The notes: generated by a model not told the origin, from the sequence alone. A DNA stretch of 64,000 nt from Sphingomonas aurantiaca (GCF_003050705.1 NZ_QAOG01000005.1:275062-339061); one strand, 5' to 3'; numbered from the stretch's first letter, positions 1 through 9,347 are shown. Program-made: numbers and translations.

Positions 1-551
1 CTGACCAGCGGCCAGGTCTTGCCGTCCGCCGAGACCTGCAAACGCAGGACGCCCTTGGCGACGGTCGCGCGCATCCAGAAATCCTGCGCGTCATGCTCGT
101 AGGGGCCGGTTGCCCAATCGGACTTTCCATCGGTCAGCACGCTGCTCAGCATGGCGCGCCCGTCGGACAATTCGATCCCCGCCTTGACCCAGCGTCGTTC
201 GTCGACCCGCACCATTATGCCGGCCTGATCGTAGAGTTTCTGATACTGGCCGCGAATGCGCAGTTGGGCGGTAAACGCGGCAGGCGCGGTGAAGCCGAGG
301 AAATGACCGCTGTCCCGGGTGAAGCCGTAATGCGTCTCGCGCCAGAAATCGCTGCCCTTGTCGGTAAAGAGCGTCAGGTCTCCGCCGGGTGCGGCCTTCC
401 AGGCCTTGGGCGCATTCAGCCAGCGACCGTCACGGCGCCCAAGCGCCGAGATAGCCGGGCGCTGCGCGGTCGCGGCGCCGGCATTTCCCGCGATCGCAAG
501 CGCCGCAGCACCACCGATCACCGCCCGCCTGCTCACCCGATCGTCCGTCAT
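1..551 (-). CDS. DUF1349-type exported protein (3' end outside window)
   Basis: The reading frame starts at the ATG at 551 and runs off the left edge, giving about 183 residues. It begins with a twin-arginine-like leader (MTDDRVSRRAVIGGAAALA), so export by Tat is likely. The mature part contains FTDKGSDFWRETHYGFTRD and a motif GIMVRVDERRWVKAGIEL, which match the beta-sandwich DUF1349 family (YgaP/regulation of enolase type). Function in the family is poorly defined and carbohydrate binding is only suspected. It is divergent from the TetR gene at 623; the palindrome at 581-598 lies between them, so it is a likely target of that regulator. The family is about 200 aa long, so only a small C-terminal part is missing. 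Confidence 0.75.
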   Translation of the reverse strand, partial: MTDDRVSRRAVIGGAAALAIAGNAGAATAQRPAISALGRRDGRWLNAPKAWKAAPGGDLTLFTDKGSDFWRETHYGFTRDSGHFLGFTAPAAFTAQLRIRGQYQKLYDQAGIMVRVDERRWVKAGIELSDGRAMLSSVLTDGKSDWATGPYEHDAQDFWMRATVAKGVLRLQVSADGKTWPLV

Positions 552-580
552 AGCCGCTGCGTTCCAATTACCTTCGATGC

Positions 581-598
581 TGTGTACATATGTACACA
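581..598. promoter_or_regulatory. Perfect 18-bp palindromic operator
   Basis: TGTGTACATATGTACACA is a perfect inverted repeat lying 30 bp from the start of the exported protein on one side and 25 bp from the TetR start on the other. Symmetric sites of this length between a TetR gene and a divergent gene are normally the TetR operator. Binding itself is inferred. Confidence 0.75.
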
Positions 599-622
599 TG
601 TCAAGATCGAGGTAAAGAGGCG

Positions 623-1171
623 ATGACCCAACAGTCCCGGCGCAACGATCCGGCACGGCGACAGCGCATCATCGATGCGACTCTGGCGGTCATTGCCGAT
701 CACGGAACCGCGGCAACGACCCATCGTCGCATCGCCGAGGCGGCGCAGGTGCCGCTCGGCTCCGTGACCTATTATTTCGCGACCCTGGAGGACTTGCTCA
801 AGGCGGCCTTCCTGCAACTGGCGGCGGACTCCTCCACTGCCTTCCGCGCGCGCCTGGAGGCCGCAACGGACCGCGCAGAGGCGTGTACGGCAGTCATCGA
901 CATCATCGCGAACCAGGTCTGGGCGGAACCGCGCACGTTGTTGTTGAGCTACGAACTCTACGCCTTCGCGGCCCGGCACCCACCGGTCAGCGCGGTCATG
1001 CAAAATTGGATGGACAGCAGCCGAGGCGCCCTGGGCCGCTTCTTCGACCCGCTAACGGCGCGCGCGCTTGACGCGCTGATCGAGGGCAGCGGCATCCACA
1101 ATTCGATCGATCGCGCCCCCCTCGAGCGCGATGCGATCAAGACCATCGTCGAGCGGATTGCCGGGTGTTAG
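623..1171 (+). CDS. TetR/AcrR family transcriptional regulator
   Basis: A protein of about 182 residues. The N-terminal helix-turn-helix is visible (RRQRIIDATLAVIADHG, then TTHRRIAEAAQVPLGSVTYYF), followed by an all-helical ligand domain with a YELYAFAARHP segment similar to YfiR/BetI-type TetR proteins. I chose the ATG at 623 because the upstream in-frame ATG at 590 lies inside the operator palindrome and adds nothing conserved. Divergent from the DUF1349 protein. It probably represses itself and that gene through the 581-598 site. The ligand cannot be told from the sequence. Confidence 0.85.
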   Translation: MTQQSRRNDPARRQRIIDATLAVIADHGTAATTHRRIAEAAQVPLGSVTYYFATLEDLLKAAFLQLAADSSTAFRARLEAATDRAEACTAVIDIIANQVWAEPRTLLLSYELYAFAARHPPVSAVMQNWMDSSRGALGRFFDPLTARALDALIEGSGIHNSIDRAPLERDAIKTIVERIAGC

Positions 1172-1322
1172 CCGGTCCGATCCATCAGGGTACCCCAGCG
1201 CAAATGGCGCGACGGTCAGGGTCAAGCCGATGCATGAGGTATCACTGCCGCATTACCGCAATCTATGCCCCTTTCATGGGCGCGCCGCGCCCGGCTAAGG
1301 CGCGGTGCGCAGGAGATTATTT

Positions 1323-2420
1323 ATGAAAACAGCGCCTGTCGCCCTTCTCTATCAAGCGCTTCCGCCACCGTTGATCGCCGGACTGCGAAAGGATGCGAAG
1401 CCGGGCGGATATTCAGATGGCGGCGCCGACATCGCTTTCGCATTGCGGACAGCAGGCGTGAATGTGGTCACTCCGACCGCCTTGCCAGACCCTTCCAAGG
1501 CACTCGACTGGGTATTCCCGGACACGGCCGAGGGCATCCGTGGCGCAGGCGCAGCCGGCGCTACGGTCCTGTGGGCGAACACGGTCCTGTTCGAAGGACA
1601 TCCGCTCGAGACGGCAATGGCCGATTTCGAGATCGTCGGGCAGCTTCCCGCGGCGATGCAGGCGTTCGACGACAAGTTCGAGACCAACCAACTCCTGGCC
1701 GAGGCTGGCCTGCCGGTAGCGCGGTCGTTTCTGCTGTCCGGCACGGCGAAGGAGAACGTCTGCGCGCTGGCCGATGTCGAGGACGCGGGTGCTTTGCGCG
1801 GCATGTCCTTTCCGATGATCGTCAAACCGGTGCGCGGACGTGGCAGCCAAGGCGTCACCCTGGTAGAAAGCCTCGGTGCCCTGCGCGATGCCGCGACGAC
1901 GTTGATCGCAGCCGCAACCTTCGGCGACATGCTGATGGTGGAGGAGTTTCTCGGCGGTGACGAGATGACCGTCACCCTCATGCCGCCCGCGTCCCCGCGC
2001 CCAGACGGTTCGCGGGCACCGACGCACTGGGCGTTGCCGCCCGTGTACCGCTTCGATCAGCGCAGCGGTGTAGCTCCGTATAACGGCGACGTTCCCGTCA
2101 CCGCCAACAGCATCGCAATCGCTCCCGAGCGGCTGCTCGATCCCTCCATCGTAGCGATGATCGACAGTTGCGTCTCGGCGGCCGCGCTGGTCGACGCCCG
2201 CACCGCGATCCGGATCGATTGCCGCGCCGATCGTCATGGTCTGTTCAAATTGTTCGACCTCAACATGAAACCCAACATGACGGGGCCAGGCCGCCCGGGG
2301 CGCGAAGATCAGGATTGTCTCTCAGCGATCGCCGCCCGCGGCAAGGGTTGGAGCTACGTTGACCTTTTGCAGTCGATGCTTGCTGCCAAATGGAGGCTCG
2401 AGCCGCTGGAGGGAGCTTAG
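1323..2420 (+). CDS. ATP-grasp domain protein
   Basis: 365 residues from the ATG at 1323, which has a good AGGAGA ribosome site 6 bases upstream. The central and C-terminal parts show the ATP-grasp pattern: a lid/lysine segment (FPMIVKPVRGRGSQGV), the MVEEFLGGDEMTV acidic strand, and a metal-binding end (LFKLFDLNMKPNMTGPGRP). This resembles D-alanine-D-alanine ligase and carboxylate-amine ligases. The N-terminus has the FPDTAEGIRGAGAAGAT stretch of D-Ala ligase-like proteins. It probably forms an amide bond between a carboxylate and an amine, but the substrate is not evident and no biosynthetic partners are adjacent. Confidence 0.75.
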   Translation: MKTAPVALLYQALPPPLIAGLRKDAKPGGYSDGGADIAFALRTAGVNVVTPTALPDPSKALDWVFPDTAEGIRGAGAAGATVLWANTVLFEGHPLETAMADFEIVGQLPAAMQAFDDKFETNQLLAEAGLPVARSFLLSGTAKENVCALADVEDAGALRGMSFPMIVKPVRGRGSQGVTLVESLGALRDAATTLIAAATFGDMLMVEEFLGGDEMTVTLMPPASPRPDGSRAPTHWALPPVYRFDQRSGVAPYNGDVPVTANSIAIAPERLLDPSIVAMIDSCVSAAALVDARTAIRIDCRADRHGLFKLFDLNMKPNMTGPGRPGREDQDCLSAIAARGKGWSYVDLLQSMLAAKWRLEPLEGA

Positions 2421-2478
2421 CTAAGAACGTCAGCTACGGGGCAGGAGTACCTGCCCATGCTGCCGGTCCGACCCATAG

Positions 2479-2582
2479 TCTGACGCTCACGCCACTTCCC
2501 TCGCTTCCCAACTTCGGACGCTGGTTCATCTTTGCGAATGACCGATTTTGAAGGCTGGCTATCCGCTCGCGAAGGTCGTGAT
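2479..2582 (+). repeat. Direct repeat copy 1 (left of the DUF6966-like gene)
   Basis: About 103 bp that recurs at 2987-3090 in the same orientation with roughly 87 percent identity by eye. It includes the core of the dispersed intergenic repeat family (TTCGGACGCTGGTTCATC). Confidence 0.8.
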
Positions 2583-2613
2583 GGAGAGGTTAGCGGCCGT
2601 TACCGCGAACTGC

Positions 2614-2904
2614 CTATCGCGCCAGTGCATTCGCCTGTTTCCAAGCATCAGTTCGAAGCGCGTCAAACCGCTCGTTGTCTTCTGCCGGGGTAACTCCACC
2701 GGATTGCAGAATCACGTCGTTTAGCGATCCCATTCCACCGTAAAGACAAAAAAATCGGTCGACCCCGTGATAGTCGGATTGTGCGATACTAGATCTACAT
2801 CGCTCGACCTGCTCGGCCCATCTGTTGTCACCGTGCAGCTTCAGCAATGTCGTCATTGCCTCGAGTGTTTCAGCAAGCCGAGCAACATCAGGATGCAATG
2901 TCAT
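2614..2904 (-). CDS. Small DUF6966-like protein
   Basis: 96 residues, starting MTLHPDVARLAETLEAM. It is helical, with a conserved-looking tail motif FFCLYGGMGSLNDVIL. The combination of a W-x8-10 helix and an F/YGGMGSLND motif matches the small DUF6966 family, whose role is unknown. There is no signal peptide or membrane segment. The gene stands alone between two direct repeats (2479-2582 and 2987-3090), so it may have been gained or moved as a unit. Confidence 0.6.
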   Translation of the reverse strand: MTLHPDVARLAETLEAMTTLLKLHGDNRWAEQVERCRSSIAQSDYHGVDRFFCLYGGMGSLNDVILQSGGVTPAEDNERFDALRTDAWKQANALAR

Positions 2905-2986
2905 TTCACTAACTTATCGGTTCAATCGGAATGATCGCAAGTGGGCGAACACGCCCTGCCCTACGGCTTCCATCAGACCCACATCC

Positions 2987-3090
2987 GGACGCTTACGCCC
3001 CTTCCCTCGCTTCCTAAATTCGGACGCTGGTTCATCTTCGCGAATGACCGATTTTGACGCCCAGCTATCCGCTCGCAAATGTCGTGATGG
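2987..3090 (+). repeat. Direct repeat copy 2 (right of the DUF6966-like gene)
   Basis: Partner of 2479-2582, about 13 mismatches over 103 bp. Core TTCGGACGCTGGTTCATC is identical in both. Confidence 0.8.
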
Positions 3091-3264
3091 GATCGGAGAG
3101 CGGACCTTCCGCTTTTAAAAAGGTGGGTGGCGATAGGCGACTTTGAACATATGCCGCCTTTCCCAGAAAGCATGGGCAATTGAAATCGTTATAGCTTAAA
3201 CGATCGCTAGTGACAGGTTACCGACGTGGCGAAGCGAAGTCGCCGAATATCAAAGAAATTTAAG

Positions 3265-3286
3265 GCGCGATAAGCGGTTATCGCGC
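3265..3286. promoter_or_regulatory. Perfect hairpin upstream of response regulator
   Basis: Arms GCGCGATAA and TTATCGCGC form a perfect 9-bp stem with a 4-base loop GCGG, ending 17 bases before the ATG at 3304. It could be an operator or a 5'-UTR structure. No T-run follows. Confidence 0.4.
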
Positions 3287-3303
3287 TGATGCGTTAGACC
3301 TCA

Positions 3304-3705
3304 ATGACCGACACCCCGCAGCAACCGCTTCTCATCGTCGAAGACGAGATGTTCATCCGGATGATCGCCGCTGATGCTCTGGAGGACCGGGGGTTCTCCA
3401 TCATCGAAGCCGGTGACGCACGCGAGGCGTTGGAGATACTGGAGCGTTCGTCGGAGATCGCCCTGATTTTTACCGACATCAACATGCCGGGTGATCTCGA
3501 CGGACTTGATCTGGCAGAGGAGGTGACAAAGCGCTGGCCGCACATCGAGATCATCGTCACCTCTGGTGGGGTTCGCTTGGACTCGGCCGAAGTTCCAGAT
3601 TCCGGTAAGTTTTTGCCCAAGCCGTATGCGACGGATCAGCTCGTTAAACTGGTGCAAGAGCAATTGGCGAGGCGGGACGCTGGATCGCCGACGGACCACA
3701 GGTAG
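3304..3705 (+). CDS. Single-domain response regulator
   Basis: 133 residues forming one receiver domain and nothing else. The acidic pair is VEDE near residue 13, the phospho-acceptor is D58 (IFTDINMPG), the switch position is S/T in VTSGG, and the lysine is in FLPKPYAT. With no output domain it must act by protein contact or as a phosphate sink. The 22-base hairpin precedes it. The kinase gene at 3838 follows on the same strand and is the likely partner. It is close in type to the receiver at 17843-18250. Confidence 0.9.
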   Translation: MTDTPQQPLLIVEDEMFIRMIAADALEDRGFSIIEAGDAREALEILERSSEIALIFTDINMPGDLDGLDLAEEVTKRWPHIEIIVTSGGVRLDSAEVPDSGKFLPKPYATDQLVKLVQEQLARRDAGSPTDHR

Positions 3706-3837
3706 AGCGGGGACGGCTCACCAGTTTTGGCAAGGCATTGGCGCGAACTATCGGATTACGTTAGAAGAAGTCGTTCGCCGAGATGGACGGATGCGGCGGT
3801 CAGCTTGACCACACGGGGCTCTTGTCGGGTTCATGGT

Positions 3838-4818
3838 TTGAAAAACGAAGCACTCATTGTCGCGCCACACGCTGTCAGCGGTCTTTCGTCCGTCGCGCTC
3901 GCATCGGTCCTCGATCAGAGCGTGGATTGCGTGAAGCTGATCGGTCTCGACGGCAACATCCGGTACATGAACGGCAACGGCATTTGCGCGATGGAGATCG
4001 ACGATTTTTGCGCCGTCGAAGGTCAGCCATGGGCAGATCTGTGGCCGGACGAAGCGCGACAGGCGATAATCGGATCGTATCCGCAGGCAGCGACCGGGCA
4101 AACCGTACGGTTCAGGGCATTTTGCCCGACCGCAAAGGGATCGCCCAGGTGGTGGGACGTAACTGTCTCACCGGTGACGGACAATGCCGGCGACCACGCC
4201 GGCTACCTCTCTGTGTCTCGCGATATCACCGAGACGGAGACCGCGCGCGAGGCACTCGAGATCGCGGCAGCTGAGATGAAACATCGGTTGAAGAATACCT
4301 ATTCCATGATCGGCAGCCTGTTGATCGGGTTCGCCAAGGGCAATGCGGACAACGAAGCCTTCGCGCACGAGATGGCCGAGCGAATGGGTGCGCTCAGTAC
4401 CGCGCAGGCGCTATTTGTTTCTGATGAGGTGCCGCTGGAGTTGGATCGCCTCATACCCGCACTTGTGACGCCATTCGATCAACCGGCGTGTCCTGTGACG
4501 ATCGAGCGGCTTTCCTCATCCATCGTCGACCAGGGCCAAGCGAACGCCATTGCGTTGGTAATAGGCGAACTGGCGGTAAACAGCGCCAAGCACGGCGCCT
4601 TGCATCATGGCGGGAATGTGCATGTGAGCGCAGTTGAAGAGCTCGAAAGCTTGACGATCCTATGGGTCGAGCGTTCTAACCAGCCGGTCCTAGCGCGTGA
4701 TCGGACCGGCGGACAGGGCTTGCGATTGATGGAACGGATCGTGCGCGCCCGTCGCGGGATCATTGCCTACGACTGGGATGACAGCGGCTTGTCGGTCAGG
4801 CTGACCTTCCGGCGCTGA
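3838..4818 (+). CDS. PAS-HWE/HisKA_2-type sensor histidine kinase
   Basis: About 326 residues from the TTG at 3838. The start is uncertain: the open frame extends to 3727 and there is no upstream ATG. Residues about 10-140 form a PAS domain (SVDCVKLIGLDGNIRYMNGN ... GYLSVSRDITE). The dimerisation box has MKHRLKN with the phospho-histidine at about H149, the signature of HWE/HisKA_2 kinases. The ATPase part has ELAVNSAKHGA (N box) and GGQGLRLMERIV. It is soluble, so it senses a cytoplasmic signal. It follows the response regulator with a 132-base gap and probably phosphorylates it. Kinases of this class often feed the alphaproteobacterial general stress response. Confidence 0.8.
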   Translation: MKNEALIVAPHAVSGLSSVALASVLDQSVDCVKLIGLDGNIRYMNGNGICAMEIDDFCAVEGQPWADLWPDEARQAIIGSYPQAATGQTVRFRAFCPTAKGSPRWWDVTVSPVTDNAGDHAGYLSVSRDITETETAREALEIAAAEMKHRLKNTYSMIGSLLIGFAKGNADNEAFAHEMAERMGALSTAQALFVSDEVPLELDRLIPALVTPFDQPACPVTIERLSSSIVDQGQANAIALVIGELAVNSAKHGALHHGGNVHVSAVEELESLTILWVERSNQPVLARDRTGGQGLRLMERIVRARRGIIAYDWDDSGLSVRLTFRR

Positions 4819-5070
4819 CGAGCGAAGTCTTAAGGTCGTGGAAGGGACCTGTTTCAGTCGCCGCGCGGACGTCTGGTGGGCCGAGAACACGTCACGATCC
4901 TAGGCATCAAACCTCCCGCAGCGCCTTGGACAATGCGTCAATCGAGTTCGGCCTGTGCTGTAGTCCGAAACCAAGTTTTCCTGCGGAACCTGCGTCCCGG
5001 TCGGGATGAACAATCAGGAAGGCACACGGCACTAAGAACTTGTTTTCAGAGGCGCGGTACCGATCGCTGA

Positions 5071-5472
5071 TCACCCAAGATCGTCGGCGACGATGGCGAT
5101 CTCGTACAGCTTCCTTGCTGAGGCGCTTTGTTCGTTCTGTGCAAAGCCGATCAGAAAAGCTGTGGCCTCGATGCCCTCCGGGGTTTCGCGTGGAAGCGTC
5201 ATCGACCAGTTCCCGAACATTGGCTGCTTTATTTCGCGGTCGCAAATGATCTCGATATCCGTGTGGCGCTCATCGGCGTTAATCCGGTCCATAGTTTCGA
5301 TAATTGCTGCTCGATCACCCTCGAGAACTTGTGCGAAGTTATTCTTGTCGAACCACAACACCCCGGTGATGCCGGCGCAGGCGTTGCGAACGGCTGAGGT
5401 TTTCACAATCGCGTCAAGATCGCTACGATCGGTCCCGATCAACGATTTGCTGATATAGATTAGTCGGTGCAT
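5071..5472 (-). CDS. BLUF-domain blue-light sensor
   Basis: 133 residues: a single BLUF domain with a short tail. The flavin-site residues all align at a constant offset with those of AppA: Y6, N30, Q48, W89 and M91. It should bind FAD and switch hydrogen bonding on blue light. There is no effector domain, so output must go through a partner protein. It lies between two kinase genes (3838-4818 and 5696-8224), either of which could be the partner. Transcribed opposite to both. Confidence 0.92.
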   Translation of the reverse strand: MHRLIYISKSLIGTDRSDLDAIVKTSAVRNACAGITGVLWFDKNNFAQVLEGDRAAIIETMDRINADERHTDIEIICDREIKQPMFGNWSMTLPRETPEGIEATAFLIGFAQNEQSASARKLYEIAIVADDLG

Positions 5473-5695
5473 CTAATCGTAACCGTCTGGTTTGGATCGC
5501 GTTCCCAGGCCAAGGCAATCGGGGTACCATATTGATCAGGGACGCCTGCGGCGTCCCAATCTGGCGTCTCCATACGCAGTAGCATCGGCCTGCTCAGCAG
5601 TAGGGGTTTGCCTAAAGCTTTTCGCCGACTTGCCGGATCGTAGGCACAGCCTGTAGGTTTGACCTGCTAGCGCCGGCGCCATCCACTGGATCGAC

Positions 5696-8224
5696 ATGAT
5701 TTCTGACGTGTTTCGTACCCCCGCCTCCCTCCCAGCAGGGCTGCAGTTTCTTGCGGGGGGCGGCGAAGCCAGTCGTCTCATCGTTGATCGCGACTGGTCG
5801 AACCACCCTCTGGGTCCTCCCGAGGGCTGGCCCGACATTCTGAAGTCGACCCTAAGTACAGTGCTCAACTCACCAGAATCTATGATTCTGGCCTGGGGTC
5901 GCGAAGAGCTGACCTTCTTTTTCAACGAGACCTATTTCCCGCTTCTCGGGCCTAGGCTTCCGTGGTCGATGGGGGCGCCTTTCAGGGATGTGTGGGCGGA
6001 CGCCTGGACGCAGGCTAAGCCGATCATCGACGATGCCTTCGAGGGCAAGAGCCAACGCTTTACGGACCTGCCATGGAAGCTCGCGACCGACCGAGGGCCC
6101 GCGGATACGTGGTTTACCTTCTCCTATTCACGCATCCTTGATGCAGAGGGCGAGGTCGCCGGCCTCTTCATCCTCACCAACGAAACGACTGATCGTGTCC
6201 TTGGCGATGCTGCCCTACGCCAAAGTGAAGAACGCCTTCGCCTCGTTATCGAAGGCGCCAAGGATCATGTGATCGTGACCGTTGATACTGGCGGTATCAT
6301 TACCTCTTGGTCAGCCGGTGCGACTGCCGTGCTTGGCTGGTCTGGCGACGAAGCCGTTGGACAATCAATCTCAATGATCTTCACCGATGAGGATCGTGCT
6401 AGCGGTGCCGATGTTCGCGAGCTTGCTGGCGCCGCGCGGGACGGCTCCGCTACCGATGAACGCTGGCATATAAAGAAAAATGGCCATCCTGTTTTCCTAA
6501 GCGGATCGATGCATCCACTCATCGCGGACGTTCAGGGCCATGACCAGGGCTTCATCAAAATCGCTCGTGATGAGACAGAGCGCCAGAAGGCCCGGCAGGA
6601 TCTTGAGCGGTGGAACGCCACCCTGGAACAACAGGTCGCCGAACGGACAGCTGATCGAAACCGGCTCTGGCAGCTTTCGTCCGATTTGATGCTGGTAGCG
6701 AGCTTCGACGGCGACATCGAAGCCGTAAATCCTGCATGGACGCGTATTCTCGGATGGTCGGAAGCCGAGTTGATCGGTGTCTCGCTATTTTCCCTCATTC
6801 ATCCAGAGGATCTCGATCACACGATCACCGGCGCCTCCGGCATCGCGAGCGGGCAGACCTATGCCCGGTTCGAGAACCGCTACCGACACAAGAATGGCAG
6901 CTATCGTGATATCGTCTGGGCCGCTGGGCCGGGGGATGAAAAGATTATCGCGGTAGGCCGCGACTCCACCGAAGAACGCGCTGCCGCAAAAGCGCTTACG
7001 GTCGCCGAGGACCAGCTTCGGCAAGCACAAAAAATGGAAGCGGTTGGCCAGCTCACCGGTGGGCTGGCGCACGATTTCAACAATCTGCTGACCGGTATGA
7101 TGGGCAATCTGGAATTGCTCCAGCTACGCCTTGCACGGGGCAGGCTCGACGACGCGGAACGTTTCATCCTCGCGGCGCAAGGGGCCGGCCGACGTGCGGC
7201 ATCGCTCACCCAGAGGCTGCTTGCCTTCTCCCGCCGTCAGACGCTCGATCCCAAGGCCACTGACGTAAACCGTTTGATCGTCGGTATGGAGGATCTGCTG
7301 CGCCGAACGGTCGGCCCTACAAACAACATCGAGGTTATCGGAGCCGCTGGTTTGTGGACCGCCATGATCGACGCCACGCAGCTCGAAAGCGCCATACTGA
7401 ACCTGTGCATCAACGCCCGTGATGCGATGCCGGATGGAGGCCGGCTGACGATCGAAACTGGCAACAAATGGCTTGATGACCATGCTGCGCGCGAGCGGGA
7501 CCTTCCCGCTGGCCAGTACCTCTCGATCTGCGTGACCGACACGGGGACAGGTATGACACCCGAGACGATCGAAAGGGCGTTCGAGCCTTTCTACACGACA
7601 AAGCCGATCGGCCAGGGAACCGGCCTTGGTCTGTCGATGATCTATGGCTTTGCCCGTCAGTCGAACGGACAGGTCCGCATCTACTCAGAGGTGGGCGAAG
7701 GAACGACGATCTGTGTCTATCTGCCACGCTACATGGGGGAGGCCCTACTTCCCGAAGAGGAAGAGGCTCTGGCGGCAGCGGCATCCGCAAGCGGCGAAAC
7801 CATTCTGGTCGTCGATGATGAAGCAAGCATCCGCCATCTCATCGACGAGGTCCTCGACGAGATCGGTTACACGGTCATAGGTGCCGCGGACGGCGCGTCC
7901 GGGATCAAGGTCCTTCAGTCCGGTGCCAAGATAGAGCTGCTGATTACCGATGTCGGCTTGCCGAACGGTATGAACGGACGACAGGTCGCCGACGCGGCAC
8001 GGACCCTGCGACCGGGGCTGAAAGTGCTCTTCATCACAGGATACGCAGAGAATGCCGCGGTCGGTAATGGTCATCTCGAACCTGGCATGGAGCTGTTGAC
8101 GAAGCCGTTCACCATGCAGGCGTTGGCATTGAAGGTGGCGGACATGATGAAGACCACCACCCAGAGGTCGGATCGTACATCAACCGCTTCACCCCGACGC
8201 AGCGACCGAGAGGGCAGTCGATGA
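5696..8224 (+). CDS. Hybrid sensor histidine kinase (PAS repeats, receiver)
   Basis: 842 residues, cytoplasmic. It begins with a degenerate PAS region (residues about 1-170), then a PAS at about 180-300 (SEERLRLVIEGAKDHVIVTV), a short coiled coil (LEQQVAERTADRNRL), and another PAS at about 325-430. The HisKA box is QLTGGLAHDFNNLL with phospho-histidine H459. The ATPase has NLCINARDAMPDGG and GTGLGLSMIYGFARQSNG. The C-terminal receiver has VVDDE and D752 (LITDVGLPNGMNG). Intramolecular phosphorelay is expected. The last codon overlaps the VOC gene at 8221 by ATGA, so the two are translationally coupled. Its next partner in the relay is not adjacent. Confidence 0.92.
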   Translation: MISDVFRTPASLPAGLQFLAGGGEASRLIVDRDWSNHPLGPPEGWPDILKSTLSTVLNSPESMILAWGREELTFFFNETYFPLLGPRLPWSMGAPFRDVWADAWTQAKPIIDDAFEGKSQRFTDLPWKLATDRGPADTWFTFSYSRILDAEGEVAGLFILTNETTDRVLGDAALRQSEERLRLVIEGAKDHVIVTVDTGGIITSWSAGATAVLGWSGDEAVGQSISMIFTDEDRASGADVRELAGAARDGSATDERWHIKKNGHPVFLSGSMHPLIADVQGHDQGFIKIARDETERQKARQDLERWNATLEQQVAERTADRNRLWQLSSDLMLVASFDGDIEAVNPAWTRILGWSEAELIGVSLFSLIHPEDLDHTITGASGIASGQTYARFENRYRHKNGSYRDIVWAAGPGDEKIIAVGRDSTEERAAAKALTVAEDQLRQAQKMEAVGQLTGGLAHDFNNLLTGMMGNLELLQLRLARGRLDDAERFILAAQGAGRRAASLTQRLLAFSRRQTLDPKATDVNRLIVGMEDLLRRTVGPTNNIEVIGAAGLWTAMIDATQLESAILNLCINARDAMPDGGRLTIETGNKWLDDHAARERDLPAGQYLSICVTDTGTGMTPETIERAFEPFYTTKPIGQGTGLGLSMIYGFARQSNGQVRIYSEVGEGTTICVYLPRYMGEALLPEEEEALAAAASASGETILVVDDEASIRHLIDEVLDEIGYTVIGAADGASGIKVLQSGAKIELLITDVGLPNGMNGRQVADAARTLRPGLKVLFITGYAENAAVGNGHLEPGMELLTKPFTMQALALKVADMMKTTTQRSDRTSTASPRRSDREGSR

Positions 8225-8621
8225 AAGTGAAGGCGATCGATCACGTCGTGTTCAACGTGCGCGACGTGGATGCTTCAGCGGAGTGGTACGAGAAGGCGCT
8301 CGACATGGAGCGGCATGTTTCATCCTCGGATGACGGTCCAATTCGCATGAGCATGATATTTGGCCCCAACAAGATCAACCTTCGCCCGATATCCGCCTCG
8401 CAGGAGGCGTGGTTTACCGCGCGTACGCCGACCTCGGCAGCGATGATCTTTGCTTCCTGACCGATACGCCCCCCGCCGAAGTCGCTGGCCACTTCCGCAA
8501 CCTCGGCATTGCGATCGAAACCGGCCCCGGCATCAAAAAGGGCGCGCGGGGGCCGATATGTTCGGTCTATGTGCGTGATCCCGACGACAACCTTATAAAG
8601 GTCTCGTCGTACCAACTATGA
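8221..8621 (+). pseudogene. VOC (glyoxalase-like) gene, frameshifted
   Basis: The first part (MKVKAIDHVVFNVRDVDASA onward) is a clear VOC N-terminal module and ends at a stop at 8460. The second half (GSDDLCFLTDTPPAEVAGHF ... SVYVRDPDDNLIKVSSYQL) continues in the -1 frame from about 8410 to 8621. A net one-base deletion between about 8413 and 8440 would join them into one 133-aa VOC protein. VOC proteins bind metal and act as glyoxalases, dioxygenases or resistance proteins; the substrate here is unknown. It overlaps the hybrid kinase stop (ATGA). A sequencing error cannot be excluded. Confidence 0.8.
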
Positions 8622-8804
8622 CGGGACCGTCAGTTAACATATCGCTAAATAACCAATATGGCCAATAACAACCGTCTATAAAGCATGTTTGGCGTTAGCT
8701 CCACCCTGTAATTACGCTATAATTATGCATTTACGTTTCTAGTACATGATAATTTCCTTGCACGTGCTTTATGAAACCATTCTATATCTGTGCGACGGTA
8801 ATGT

Positions 8805-9347
8805 GTGGAGATGGATGTGTACGGGGCACACGTCGGTTCATGGTTGGACGTTTTTTCTAATGAGAAGAAGCGACAGCTTGCCGTAGATCAGAGCGGAGCG
8901 TTAGCAATGCGCGGCAGCGAGGAGCTTGAGCGCATTGTGGACGTCGTTCGCGATTACTATCGGACGCAGTATGCGGCGATCTCAATCATCGACAAACGCA
9001 TGCAAACTTTGTTGGCGGAACGTGGACTGGGTGTCACCGAAACCCCGCGAAACACGGCCTTCTGCGCCGTCACGGTTCGGCAGGGCGGGCAGATGCTGGT
9101 CATCCCCGATGCGCGCAGCGATCCGCGTTTCGAAGAGTTCGACAGTGTTATAAATGATCCATTCGTCCGCTTCTATGCTGGCGCGCCTATTACTGATCCC
9201 GCGGGACTGGCGCTTGGCGCGATATGCGTTGCGGACAGTGAGCCGCTGGCGGGGGACTTTGATCAGTCCCTTCTTGTCATAATGGCTCGCGAAGTCGAAC
9301 GCGAACTTGCCAGCCGAATGAAGGCGGTAGTTACTCCATTAACGTAA
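8805..9347 (+). CDS. GAF domain protein
   Basis: About 180 residues, mostly one GAF domain (residues 30-170) with ELERIVDVVRDYYRTQYAAIS, a middle segment ETPRNTAFCAVTVRQGGQML, then RFYAGAPITDPAGLALGAIC. Such stand-alone GAF proteins of sphingomonads resemble the sensory domains of kinases and cyclases; no effector is attached. The start is either GTG 8805 or ATG 8811. The 183-bp upstream gap is AT-rich compared with the rest of the window and may hold a strong promoter. It sits at the end of the signalling block. Confidence 0.8.
   Translation: MEMDVYGAHVGSWLDVFSNEKKRQLAVDQSGALAMRGSEELERIVDVVRDYYRTQYAAISIIDKRMQTLLAERGLGVTETPRNTAFCAVTVRQGGQMLVIPDARSDPRFEEFDSVINDPFVRFYAGAPITDPAGLALGAICVADSEPLAGDFDQSLLVIMAREVERELASRMKAVVTPLT

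Larger units (their letters stand above)
2905..3303. other. Intergenic region with repeat copy 2
   Basis: No convincing gene. It contains the second direct repeat (2987-3090) and the hairpin at 3265-3286 before the response regulator. Confidence 0.6.
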
